A stretch of DNA of 24,130 nt from Bacteroidota bacterium. Lineage in GTDB: Bacteria > Bacteroidota > Bacteroidia > Flavobacteriales > Weeksellaceae. Below are positions 7,432 to 14,055 of the stretch, piece by piece; the first letter of the stretch is position 1, and the number at the start of each line of letters is the position of its first letter. Made by a program: the position numbers and the translations under genes. Where the stretch lies: NCBI GenBank assembly GCA_023387375.1, contig JAEWIE010000023.1, positions 1-24,130 of the forward strand, written 5' to 3'. The notes under the pieces are model-generated. The model worked only from the letters and a program-made list of their open reading frames with translations. It did not search any database and was not told where the DNA came from.

Positions 7432-8505
7432 ATGAAAATTAATAAAATCCTATTCGCATTAGCCGGTATCGTGCTAATAAATTGTACACCAATATATAAA
7501 AAAATGAACGTAGACAAAGAACTTTACGAAAGACTAGAAAATGGACTTTACGCAAACCTGCAAACTTCAAAAGGAGCTATGCTCGTGAAATTAGAAGTGG
7601 AAAAGTCACCTGTAACAGTGGCTAATTTCGTGGGCTTAGCGCAAGGAAAAATTCAGAGTAACAAACCCAAAGGAACTCCTTTTTATGACGGAACGATCTT
7701 TCACCGTGTGATTGAAAACTTCATGATCCAAGGGGGCGACCCTCAAGGGACTGGAATGGGAGATCCAGGGTATAAATTCGATGACGAGAAAAACGACCTT
7801 CAACATACAGGAAAAGGAATCCTTTCTATGGCGAACTCCGGACCGAACACAAACGGATCTCAGTTCTTCATTACGCAAGTAGCGACTCCATGGTTAGACG
7901 GAAAGCACACGATTTTTGGAAAAGTAGTGGAAGGTGAAAATGTAATCGATGAAATTTCAGCTGTGGAAAAAGGACCTTCGGATAGACCTAAAACAGATGT
8001 GGTTTTAGAAAAAGTTTCTGTTTTCGGAAAAGGAGAATCGTACGAAAAATTTGATGCTGCAAAGATATTTGAAGAAGGCAAATCTAAAATTGCAGAAAAC
8101 AACAAAGCATTCGCAGAAAAAAGAAAAGCTGAGGCTGAGAAAGAATTCGAAGCTTTAAAAGCGGGAATGCAAGTAACCGAATCTGGTCTTTACTACAAGA
8201 TCACGAAAAAGTCAGAAGGCAAGAAAGCAGAAAAAGGAAACACCGTTTCTGTGCATTATGCAGGAAGACTTTTAGACGGTACGGAATTCGACAATTCTTT
8301 CAAAAGAGGAGAACCTATTGAATTCCCTGTAGGAACAGGAATGGTAATCCAAGGTTGGGACGAAGGAATCCTACTTTTAAACGAAGGAGAAGAGGCTACT
8401 TTCTTAATTCCACCTACACTCGGGTATGGAGCTCGCGGAGCCGGAGGAGTAATTCCTGCCAATGCATGGCTTATCTTTGATGTGCAGCTAGTCGAGGCTA
8501 AATAA
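7432..8505 (+). CDS. Dual-family peptidylprolyl isomerase: cyclophilin-FKBP fusion, probable lipoprotein
   Basis: One 357-residue chain joins two unrelated proline isomerases. Residues 1-18 look like a lipoprotein signal ending at Cys18 (LINC; Asn before the Cys is unusual). The cyclophilin domain is about 36-196, with FHRVIENFMIQGGDPQGTG (catalytic Arg92, Gln100), MANSGPNTNGSQFFI and WLDGKHTIFG (Trp154). A charged helical linker, about 205-243, is rich in Lys, Glu and Ala. The FKBP domain is about 250-357, with VHYAGRL (Tyr275), FDNS (Asp287), VIQGWDEG (Trp309), LGYG (Tyr332) and a final IPANAWLIFDVQL. Key residues of both active sites are present. It probably helps fold envelope proteins, facing the periplasm. 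Such dual-family immunophilins are known from Flavobacterium-type bacteria. It stands alone between two terminators. Confidence 0.94.
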   Translation: MKINKILFALAGIVLINCTPIYKKMNVDKELYERLENGLYANLQTSKGAMLVKLEVEKSPVTVANFVGLAQGKIQSNKPKGTPFYDGTIFHRVIENFMIQGGDPQGTGMGDPGYKFDDEKNDLQHTGKGILSMANSGPNTNGSQFFITQVATPWLDGKHTIFGKVVEGENVIDEISAVEKGPSDRPKTDVVLEKVSVFGKGESYEKFDAAKIFEEGKSKIAENNKAFAEKRKAEAEKEFEALKAGMQVTESGLYYKITKKSEGKKAEKGNTVSVHYAGRLLDGTEFDNSFKRGEPIEFPVGTGMVIQGWDEGILLLNEGEEATFLIPPTLGYGARGAGGVIPANAWLIFDVQLVEAK

Positions 8506-8526
8506 AGGAGTAAATTCTTACTTCCT

Positions 8527-8565
8527 AAAAAAAGCAATTTCGTGAATCCACGAGATTGCTTTTTT
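8527..8565. terminator. Bidirectional terminator between the isomerase and the M28 peptidase
   Basis: An 11-bp stem with one G-U pair (8534-8544 with 8549-8559) and loop AATC has a run of A before it and a run of T after it, so it can stop transcripts from both convergent genes. Confidence 0.88.
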
Positions 8566-8599
8566 ATTGGGATTGATAAGAACAGGTCCTTCTTGAAAT

Positions 8600-9952
8600 T
8601 TACCAGTTTTGATCCACCATGTAAAGAAGCTGGGTCATGACAGTCGCTCCTAAGAGAAGCTCTCTTCTATTTACATTTTCAAAGACATCCTTCTCCGTGT
8701 GGTGCAAATCAAAATAACGCTGTGGATCGGGAGAGAGGCCTGCTAATGCGACACCCACTTCTTTTAAAGGTCCCACGTCTACACCGCTATGTCTTTTTTC
8801 AAAATCATATACGCCGTAAGGCAAAAATAGGGGAGCCCACGATTTAATCTGCGCTCTTTGTTCTTCGTTCATGTCTAGCGCAATTCCACGAGGGGAGAAT
8901 CCCCCTGAGTCGCTTTCAATCGCAAACAAATGAGGTTCTTTGGATTTTTTTACTTCTTCAAGGTATTTGTAGCCTCCGCGAACTCCGTTCTCCTCATTGG
9001 CGTACAAAACCACGCGAATCGTATGGTTAGGCTTAATTCCTAAGTTCTTAAAGGTTCGAAGGACCTCAATACTTTGGACCACACCGGATCCATCGTCATG
9101 CGCACCTTCGCCCACATCCCAGGAATCGAGGTGACCCGCAACTACGATAACGGATTTGTCTTTACTTCCTTCAAGTTCTCCTATGACGCTAAACGAACTC
9201 TTATCCTCTTTCATCGTACAATTGGAGTTTAGTTTGGCCACTACTTTCTGCGTCTTTAGTGCGGTGGCAAGCTCATCCGCTGTGGTATTTCCAATGGCAA
9301 CACCTGGTATCTTTTTTGCGTCCTCGTCATAGCGAAGCGATCCCGTATGAGGAACGGCATCAAAAGCCGAGGAAAGGGAACGAATAATGACAGCCTTCGC
9401 TCCTTTTCTTGCCGCTTCGCTTGCGGTAGATCGGCGGTAGATTCCAGCCTCACCATACGCTTGGAAGGGCTGAATATGGTCATGTCTCCATGTAAAATCA
9501 AAGAAGACAATTTTATCTTTTACTTTGCTTTTTTCTAGTGCTTTAAATTCATCTAGACTGCTGACCGCTATAACTTCAGCCACGACGTCTTTGCCTCCTG
9601 TTCCTTCTGAGTTCCCAATGGAAAGCATCTTAATTTCCTCGAAAGGCTTATTACCAATCTTAATTTGAAGTGATTCCTCACCTCGCTGCCATACAGGGAC
9701 CATCACGGGTTGAAGATAGACTTTGTCCGCTCCTGCGGCTTTTAACTTCGCTTCTGCCCAATGAACAGACTTTTCATAAGCCTCGGATCCACTAAGTCTA
9801 TGACCAATGGATTTGGTTAGCTCACGAAGGTCGTCATAGGCCTTGCCGTGGAGTAAAATTTCATCTGAAATACGTTTGAACTCGATGGAGTCCGCATTCT
9901 GTGAATGCAAAATTCCACCCCAAAGGAGCGGAATTAGAAAGATTTTCTTCAT
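8600..9952 (-). CDS. M28 family zinc peptidase with PA insert, exported
   Basis: This is an exported aminopeptidase or carboxypeptidase of family M28, 450 residues. A signal peptide covers about 1-18 (KKIFLIPLLWGGILHSQ). The catalytic domain is split by an insert, about 115-245, that looks like a protease-associated (PA) domain, with a VKDKIVFFDF strand and an ARKGAKAVIIR helix-strand. Zinc ligands and the catalytic acid are visible: His274 and Asp276 (GHLDSWD), Asp286 (AHDDGSG), Glu320-Glu321 (NEENG), Asp348 (ESDSG) and one of His417/His418 (DLHHTEKD). It should cleave peptides in the periplasm. It has its own promoter just upstream and a shared terminator. Substrate preference cannot be read from the sequence. 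Confidence 0.93.
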   Translation of the reverse strand: MKKIFLIPLLWGGILHSQNADSIEFKRISDEILLHGKAYDDLRELTKSIGHRLSGSEAYEKSVHWAEAKLKAAGADKVYLQPVMVPVWQRGEESLQIKIGNKPFEEIKMLSIGNSEGTGGKDVVAEVIAVSSLDEFKALEKSKVKDKIVFFDFTWRHDHIQPFQAYGEAGIYRRSTASEAARKGAKAVIIRSLSSAFDAVPHTGSLRYDEDAKKIPGVAIGNTTADELATALKTQKVVAKLNSNCTMKEDKSSFSVIGELEGSKDKSVIVVAGHLDSWDVGEGAHDDGSGVVQSIEVLRTFKNLGIKPNHTIRVVLYANEENGVRGGYKYLEEVKKSKEPHLFAIESDSGGFSPRGIALDMNEEQRAQIKSWAPLFLPYGVYDFEKRHSGVDVGPLKEVGVALAGLSPDPQRYFDLHHTEKDVFENVNRRELLLGATVMTQLLYMVDQNW

Positions 9953-9971
9953 AGTTCTTTGTTTGGTAGAA

Positions 9972-10002
9972 CGAATTTAGAAAAATATTTACACAAGGCA
10001 AA
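9972..10002 (-). promoter_or_regulatory. Promoter of the M28 peptidase gene
   Basis: On the minus strand TTTG (10002-9999), a 19-base spacer and TAAATTCG (9979-9972) match the Bacteroidota promoter with one mismatch. The start site would lie about 15 bases before the ATG. The TTTG box is the loop of an inverted repeat. Confidence 0.62.
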
Positions 10003-10008
10003 CCTTGT
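9993..10008. repeat. Perfect inverted repeat enclosing the -33 box
   Basis: ACAAGG-CAAA-CCTTGT: 6-bp arms around four bases that are exactly the -33 box of the M28 promoter read on the minus strand. It lies 21 bases downstream of the DUF1015 stop, so it could be a weak terminator of the serine cluster, an operator, or both. There is no strong T-run after it. Confidence 0.55.
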
Positions 10009-10029
10009 AGGCGCGTAGTTTTTGACAAT

Positions 10030-11271
10030 CTACTTCATGTCGTACATCACGAGAGCTGTGACTAGTTTCGGTTGAATGTAAGTACACTTAGGCGGCATGC
10101 TAATTTTATGGTCTGAAATTTTAATCATTTCATTAAAACTAACAGGGTATATTCCAAAACCCACTGTGAATTTGGTGGTATCTACGATTTCTTTTATTCG
10201 GTTGATTCCCTCAATGCTTGAAGTTCCTTTCACGTAGGCGATACGATCCGAAGAATCCGTATCCTCAATGCCTAATAAATCATTGAATATTAATTCATCC
10301 ACCATATGGTGATCGACATAGTTCGCATTTATGTCCTGAGAACGAAGTTCGTGCTTTACGTGAAGAGAGTAGAACTTTCCTTCTAAATACATTGAAATGT
10401 GGTATTTCTGAGAAGGGAAATAAGGGGTATCTCCTTTTTCGTGGATATTAAAGGTTTTTTCTAGGGCCTTTAAAAACTGGGCAGGTTTCATTCCGTTTAA
10501 ATCTCTCACGACGCGATTGTAATCGTGGATTTTGATGGATTGATTGGAGACGATATAACTGAATACAAAGTTGTAAGGCTCATTGCCCGTCTGACGCTTA
10601 TTTCTAGCGCGCATATGCTTTGCATTTAAAGCGGCGGAACCAATACGGTGGTGGCCGTCTGCAATGTAGAACGAATCGATACTTTCTAAGACTTCTTTAA
10701 ACTGAAGCATTTTAAGGCGGTTGTCAATTCTCCAAATCTTATGCTTTATTCCCTGCTCATCATCGTAGTTTAAAATGGGAACATTTTTTTCCTCATGGTC
10801 CATTAAAAGTTCCACTTTGGAATTGGAAGGGTAGGTAAGAAGAACTGGCTCTGCCTGCACATTTACTTTTTCTAAGTAATGCGCAAGTCTTTCCTTTTTT
10901 TGAGGAATGGTACTTTCGTGTCGTTTGATTTTCCCATTCCAAAAGTCTTCCACAGCTGTAAGTCCTAAAAGACCGCGATAGACCACTTTGTCAGGATGAA
11001 TCTGTTCATACAAATAATAGGCAGAAGGATCTTGCAAAAGTTTTCGATCCTGTAGAAGTTGTTCGTAATTGGTTCTGATCTTTCTGAGGTTTCGATCAAT
11101 GTCTTTTGATTTAGAAAGAAGAGCCGGCTTGATCATCTGAATGTAAGAAGAATCTTCTTGCGCCTTCGCACTGATTTCTTCTAGAGAAAAATTATCAAGC
11201 GGATGAGTTGGAAATTTGTCTACGTAATCTTCTATGGGTCTAACCCCTTTAAATGGTCTAAATACTGGCAT
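10030..11271 (-). CDS. DUF1015 family protein, possible serine kinase-like
   Basis: This is a 413-residue cytoplasmic protein of family DUF1015. The clearest motif is FYIADGHHRIGSAA around 201-214, where ADGHHR (204-209) resembles the catalytic loop of the ParB/sulfiredoxin fold used by free-serine kinases of the SerK/SbnI kind. The N-terminal PFKGVRP and the ALLGLTAVEDF-like middle are also typical of the family. The gene starts 19 bases after the serA stop and is third in serC-serA-DUF1015. This placement supports a role with serine or O-phosphoserine, for example ATP- or ADP-dependent phosphorylation of serine. That role is inference from motif and context; the family assignment is firmer. 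A weak hairpin follows its stop. Confidence 0.85.
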   Translation of the reverse strand: MPVFRPFKGVRPIEDYVDKFPTHPLDNFSLEEISAKAQEDSSYIQMIKPALLSKSKDIDRNLRKIRTNYEQLLQDRKLLQDPSAYYLYEQIHPDKVVYRGLLGLTAVEDFWNGKIKRHESTIPQKKERLAHYLEKVNVQAEPVLLTYPSNSKVELLMDHEEKNVPILNYDDEQGIKHKIWRIDNRLKMLQFKEVLESIDSFYIADGHHRIGSAALNAKHMRARNKRQTGNEPYNFVFSYIVSNQSIKIHDYNRVVRDLNGMKPAQFLKALEKTFNIHEKGDTPYFPSQKYHISMYLEGKFYSLHVKHELRSQDINANYVDHHMVDELIFNDLLGIEDTDSSDRIAYVKGTSSIEGINRIKEIVDTTKFTVGFGIYPVSFNEMIKISDHKISMPPKCTYIQPKLVTALVMYDMK

Positions 11272-11290
11272 ATAGTTCGATCTGTCGTTG

Positions 11291-12244
11291 TTATTGAATT
11301 AAACTTAGGATGCGCTCTGCAAGTTCACGTCCAATTTTCTCCTGCGCATCAAGGGTACTTCCTCCCAAATGGGGAGAGAGGGAGAGATTTGGATTCATTA
11401 AGAGGGGAAGCTCAGGATGGGGCTCGTTTTCAAATACATCAAGTGCAGCTCCCGTCACAATTCCTTCTTCGACTGCCTCGAGAAGACTCACTTCATTAAT
11501 AACCCCGCCTCTTGATGTGTTCACAATTCGAATTCCGCGCTTCATCTTTTCAAACTCAGGCGCATCCAAAAGATACCCTTTGGTTTTGGGTGTGTTGACA
11601 CTCAAAAAATCAAGGTCTTTTAAAAAGGAAGAAAGATCACTGGTGGTCTCGATTTCAAAAGAAACGCTTTGTGAATCAAAGAAGTTAATCTCTACGGTTT
11701 CTTTTCTCGCGGTTCGCGTACATACCTTCACTTTCATCCCAAGAGAAAGTCCCATTTTTACCACCTCTTTGCCTACGGCTCCAAAACCAATCACCCCTAA
11801 GGTTTTTCCTTCAAGTTCCACTGCCGTTGCAAAGGACTTCTTAAGCTCTTTGAACTGACTTTCCCCTTCGAGAGGCATAAGTCGATTAGATTCATGAAGA
11901 AAGCGTGCTAGGGTAAAAAAGTGAGCAAAGACAAGCTCTGCTACAGAGCGAGCGGAACTAGTCGGTGTGTTCACAACCTGAATTCCGAGTTCCTCGGCGT
12001 ACTGCACATCGATATTGTCTAGGCCAATTCCGCCACGACCAATGATTTTTAGTGCAGGGCACTGATCAATTAATTCTCTTGTCACCTGCGTGGCACTTCG
12101 AACCAGAAGAATTTCGATTCCATTCTCATTAATAAAATCGCCCAATTGCTCCTGCGCTACGCGATGTTCGATCACTTCTAAACCGGCCTGCTTGAATCGC
12201 TCAAGCCCGCTTTTAGAAATTCCGTCATTCGCTAAAATTTTCAT
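11291..12244 (-). CDS. serA: D-3-phosphoglycerate dehydrogenase, short form
   Basis: This enzyme oxidises 3-phosphoglycerate to 3-phosphohydroxypyruvate with NAD, the first step of serine synthesis. In 317 residues it has the D-2-hydroxyacid dehydrogenase plan: the substrate-binding region LLVRSATQV and GRGGIGLDNID, the Rossmann loop GFGAVG at 153-158, and the catalytic triad Arg245 (NTSRGGVI), Glu274 (DVFENEP) and His292 (SPHLGGST). It ends right after the catalytic core, lacking the C-terminal ACT domain through which longer SerA forms are inhibited by serine. The frame extends upstream into the serC coding region, but family alignment supports ATG at 12244, 11 bases after the serC stop. 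The symbol rests on its position next to serC; other 2-hydroxyacid dehydrogenases look similar. Confidence 0.9.
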   Translation of the reverse strand: MKILANDGISKSGLERFKQAGLEVIEHRVAQEQLGDFINENGIEILLVRSATQVTRELIDQCPALKIIGRGGIGLDNIDVQYAEELGIQVVNTPTSSARSVAELVFAHFFTLARFLHESNRLMPLEGESQFKELKKSFATAVELEGKTLGVIGFGAVGKEVVKMGLSLGMKVKVCTRTARKETVEINFFDSQSVSFEIETTSDLSSFLKDLDFLSVNTPKTKGYLLDAPEFEKMKRGIRIVNTSRGGVINEVSLLEAVEEGIVTGAALDVFENEPHPELPLLMNPNLSLSPHLGGSTLDAQEKIGRELAERILSLIQ

Positions 12245-12255
12245 GTATATTGTTT

Positions 12256-13317
12256 TTAGAAAGATTTCATTACATCCACAAGAACTTTTACGCTCTCTAG
12301 AGGAAGAGCATTGTAAAGACTCGCTCTGTATCCTCCCACGCTTCGGTGGCCATTTAGCCCTGAAATACCTGCCTCTGCCCAAGCTTTATCAAAGCTCTCT
12401 TTCATTCCTTCATCGCTCAAAACGAAGCTTACGTTCATTAAGGAGCGGTCTTCGATTTCAGCAAAACCTTTGAAGTTAGCGTTTCGATCAATTTCATTGT
12501 AAAGAAGCTCGGCCTTTTCAATGTTTCTTTTTTCCGCCGCGGCAATTCCGCCCATTTTCTCTAAATACTGAAGCGTGAGTAAACTTGTATAGACATTGAA
12601 CACAGGCGGGGTGTTAAACATCGATTCTTTTTGAATGTGTAAATTATAATCTAGGTAGGAGGGAAGGTCTCTTCCTGTATGTCCTAAAATTGATTTTTTC
12701 ACCACCACCAAAGTGGCTCCTGCAGGCCCCATATTCTTTTGCGCTCCCGCGTAGATTAAATCAAATTTAGAAAAATCAATTTCACGAGAGAAAATATCGC
12801 TACTCATGTCGCAGACCATAAGAGTATCCACGCTCGGAAATTCTTTCATTTGAGTTCCGTATATCGTATTGTTCGACGTACAGTGAAAGAAATCATATTC
12901 GGATCCTACAGAGTATTCCTTCGGAATGTAATTGTATTTCTTGTCTTTTGAGGAAGCTACAACGTCCACTTCTCCCAATTTCTTGGCTTCTTTAATCGCA
13001 TTGGACGACCAAGTTCCCGTATCTAAATAAGCGGCTTTTCCCTTATTCTCTTTCATTAAATTCACGGCACTTATTAGAAATTGAAGCGAAGCTCCCCCTC
13101 CTAAATAAAGCACTTCGTACTGATCGTCTAGATTCATAAGTCGCTTGACAATCGTTCGCGCTTCCTGCATCACAGGGACAAATTCTTTACTCCGATGAGA
13201 AATTTCTAAAATCGAGAGTCCGATTCCGTTAAAATCGAGCACAGCCTCCGAGGCTTTTTGAAAGACTTCTTGAGGTAAAATACTAGGACCGGCGCTAAAA
13301 TTGTGTTTTTTATTCAT
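12256..13317 (-). CDS. serC: Phosphoserine aminotransferase
   Basis: This PLP enzyme converts 3-phosphohydroxypyruvate and glutamate to O-phosphoserine and 2-oxoglutarate, the second step of serine synthesis. The N-terminus HNFSAGPSILP, the LGGGASLQF loop (72-80), TGTWSSNAIKEA (100-111), HCTSNNTIYGTQ (145-156) and PLP-binding Lys194 in YAGAQKNMGPAG are all diagnostic. Length is 353 residues against 362 in E. coli. It is the first gene of serC-serA-DUF1015. The ferredoxin gene lies upstream on the same strand, but a strong terminator separates them, so serC should have its own promoter within 13318-13411; I could not find a convincing one there. Confidence 0.96.
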   Translation of the reverse strand: MNKKHNFSAGPSILPQEVFQKASEAVLDFNGIGLSILEISHRSKEFVPVMQEARTIVKRLMNLDDQYEVLYLGGGASLQFLISAVNLMKENKGKAAYLDTGTWSSNAIKEAKKLGEVDVVASSKDKKYNYIPKEYSVGSEYDFFHCTSNNTIYGTQMKEFPSVDTLMVCDMSSDIFSREIDFSKFDLIYAGAQKNMGPAGATLVVVKKSILGHTGRDLPSYLDYNLHIQKESMFNTPPVFNVYTSLLTLQYLEKMGGIAAAEKRNIEKAELLYNEIDRNANFKGFAEIEDRSLMNVSFVLSDEGMKESFDKAWAEAGISGLNGHRSVGGYRASLYNALPLESVKVLVDVMKSF

Positions 13318-13411
13318 GAGTAATTGGGTCTTGGTTTGCCGCTATGTAGGCAAAAGGTGAAACTGAAAAAATCGTCTGCCAAATCCATTCTAAGAGTGGG
13401 GCTAAGATTTG

Positions 13412-13437
13412 AAAAAAAAGCCTCAATACTTTGAGGC
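13412..13437 (-). terminator. Rho-independent terminator of the ferredoxin gene
   Basis: On the minus strand GCCTCAA-AGTA-TTGAGGC forms a perfect 7-bp stem followed by eight T residues, 8 bases after the ferredoxin stop. It isolates the ferredoxin gene from serC. Confidence 0.88.
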
Positions 13438-13445
13438 CTTACTAA

Positions 13446-13796
13446 TTATTCGTTGTGCAAGAAAGCCTTCTTCGCTAGTAGACTTTCCTCCGACTCGACG
13501 TTGTCGTCGTCAGGTATACAGCAGTCTACCGGACATACGGCAGCACACTGTGGTTCTTCATGGAATCCCATGCATTCTGTACATTTGTCTGTGACAATAA
13601 AGTATACATCATCACTAACGGGCTCTTGGGGAGCATCTGCATCAATGGTTAATCCTGATTTTAAGGTAACCATTCCTTTTAGAGAGGTCCCATCGGAGGC
13701 TCTCCAGTCCACTGCACCTTCATAGATGGCATTGTTTGGACATTCTGGCTCACAAGCACCGCAATTTATACATTCATCCGTTATTCTAATCGCCAT
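13446..13796 (-). CDS. 2[4Fe-4S] ferredoxin, Allochromatium (Alvin) type with a long insert
   Basis: This is a 116-residue electron carrier with two 4Fe-4S clusters. The first set is Cys9-x2-Cys12-x2-Cys15-x3-Cys19-Pro. The second is Cys72-x2-Cys75-x8-Cys84-x3-Cys88-Pro plus Cys92, with the eight-residue gap that marks the low-potential Alvin/YfhL type; MAIRITDECINC and CPVDC are close to that group. The first cluster's fourth ligand normally comes from near the second motif and vice versa. Between the two motifs (about 28-66) there is an acidic stretch much longer than the roughly 18 residues I recall for A. vinosum ferredoxin, and Cys93 is an extra cysteine. It has its own promoter and terminator and is divergent from the acyl-CoA reductase gene. 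Redox partners are unknown. Confidence 0.93.
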   Translation of the reverse strand: MAIRITDECINCGACEPECPNNAIYEGAVDWRASDGTSLKGMVTLKSGLTIDADAPQEPVSDDVYFIVTDKCTECMGFHEEPQCAAVCPVDCCIPDDDNVESEESLLAKKAFLHNE

Positions 13797-13826
13797 TGCT
13801 GTTGTTAATTTTTATATAAAGTTGCA

Positions 13827-13853
13827 CAAATATACAAAGAAATCTCGGCTCAA
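13827..13853 (-). promoter_or_regulatory. Ferredoxin gene promoter
   Basis: On the minus strand a perfect TATATTTG -7 element (13834-13827) lies about 30 bases before the ATG. The nearest TTG (13853-13851) gives a spacer of only 16 bases, slightly short, so the -33 assignment is uncertain. Confidence 0.55.
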
Positions 13854-13872
13854 GACGAATTTTACCGAGATT
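13841..13872. repeat. Inverted repeat over the ferredoxin -33 region
   Basis: AATCTCGG (13841-13848) and CCGAGATT (13865-13872) are perfect 8-bp arms, 16 bases apart. They flank the presumed -33 box of the ferredoxin promoter. No T-run follows on either strand, so an operator is more likely than a terminator. Confidence 0.5.
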
Positions 13873-13921
13873 CTAAAGCTAAAAAAGATCATGTTTTTAC
13901 AATCTTTTTAAAGGAAGCGAG

Positions 13922-13940
13922 GCCTTCGTATTGGGAAGGC
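13922..13940. repeat. Small inverted repeat before the acyl-CoA reductase promoter
   Basis: GCCTTC (13922-13927) and GAAGGC (13935-13940) with a 7-base loop end 8 bases before the -33 box of the acyl-CoA reductase promoter. It could be a regulator site or chance. Confidence 0.3.
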
Positions 13941-13948
13941 AGACTTAT

Positions 13949-13979
13949 TTGTCATTTCACAGCCGAATATGTATCTTTG
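13949..13979 (+). promoter_or_regulatory. Promoter of the acyl-CoA reductase gene
   Basis: TTG at 13949-13951 (within TTTG), a 20-base spacer and TATCTTTG at 13972-13979 match the Bacteroidota consensus in full. The leader would be about 70 bases and contains the hairpin motif at 13996-14026. Confidence 0.72.
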
Positions 13980-13995
13980 TCTTTGTTAAAATAGG

Positions 13996-14026
13996 AGGCC
14001 CAAAGGCCTTAAAATCCAATTTTAGA
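13996..14026 (+). promoter_or_regulatory. Leader hairpin motif, copy 1
   Basis: AGGCC-CAAA-GGCCT forms a 5-bp hairpin (13996-14009), followed by TAAAA and, after a short gap, TTTTAGA (14020-14026). The same arrangement occurs in the gyrA leader at 15511-15539. Function unknown; not a T-tailed terminator. Confidence 0.35.
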
Positions 14027-14055
14027 GTCAGATATCCCGACGAGAAACATTTTTA

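Noticed and set aside
11310..11858. Long open frame (182 codons) on the plus strand inside serA
   Set aside because: It is antisense to a well-matched enzyme gene, Ser/Pro/Lys-rich with no recognisable domain, and is a codon shadow.
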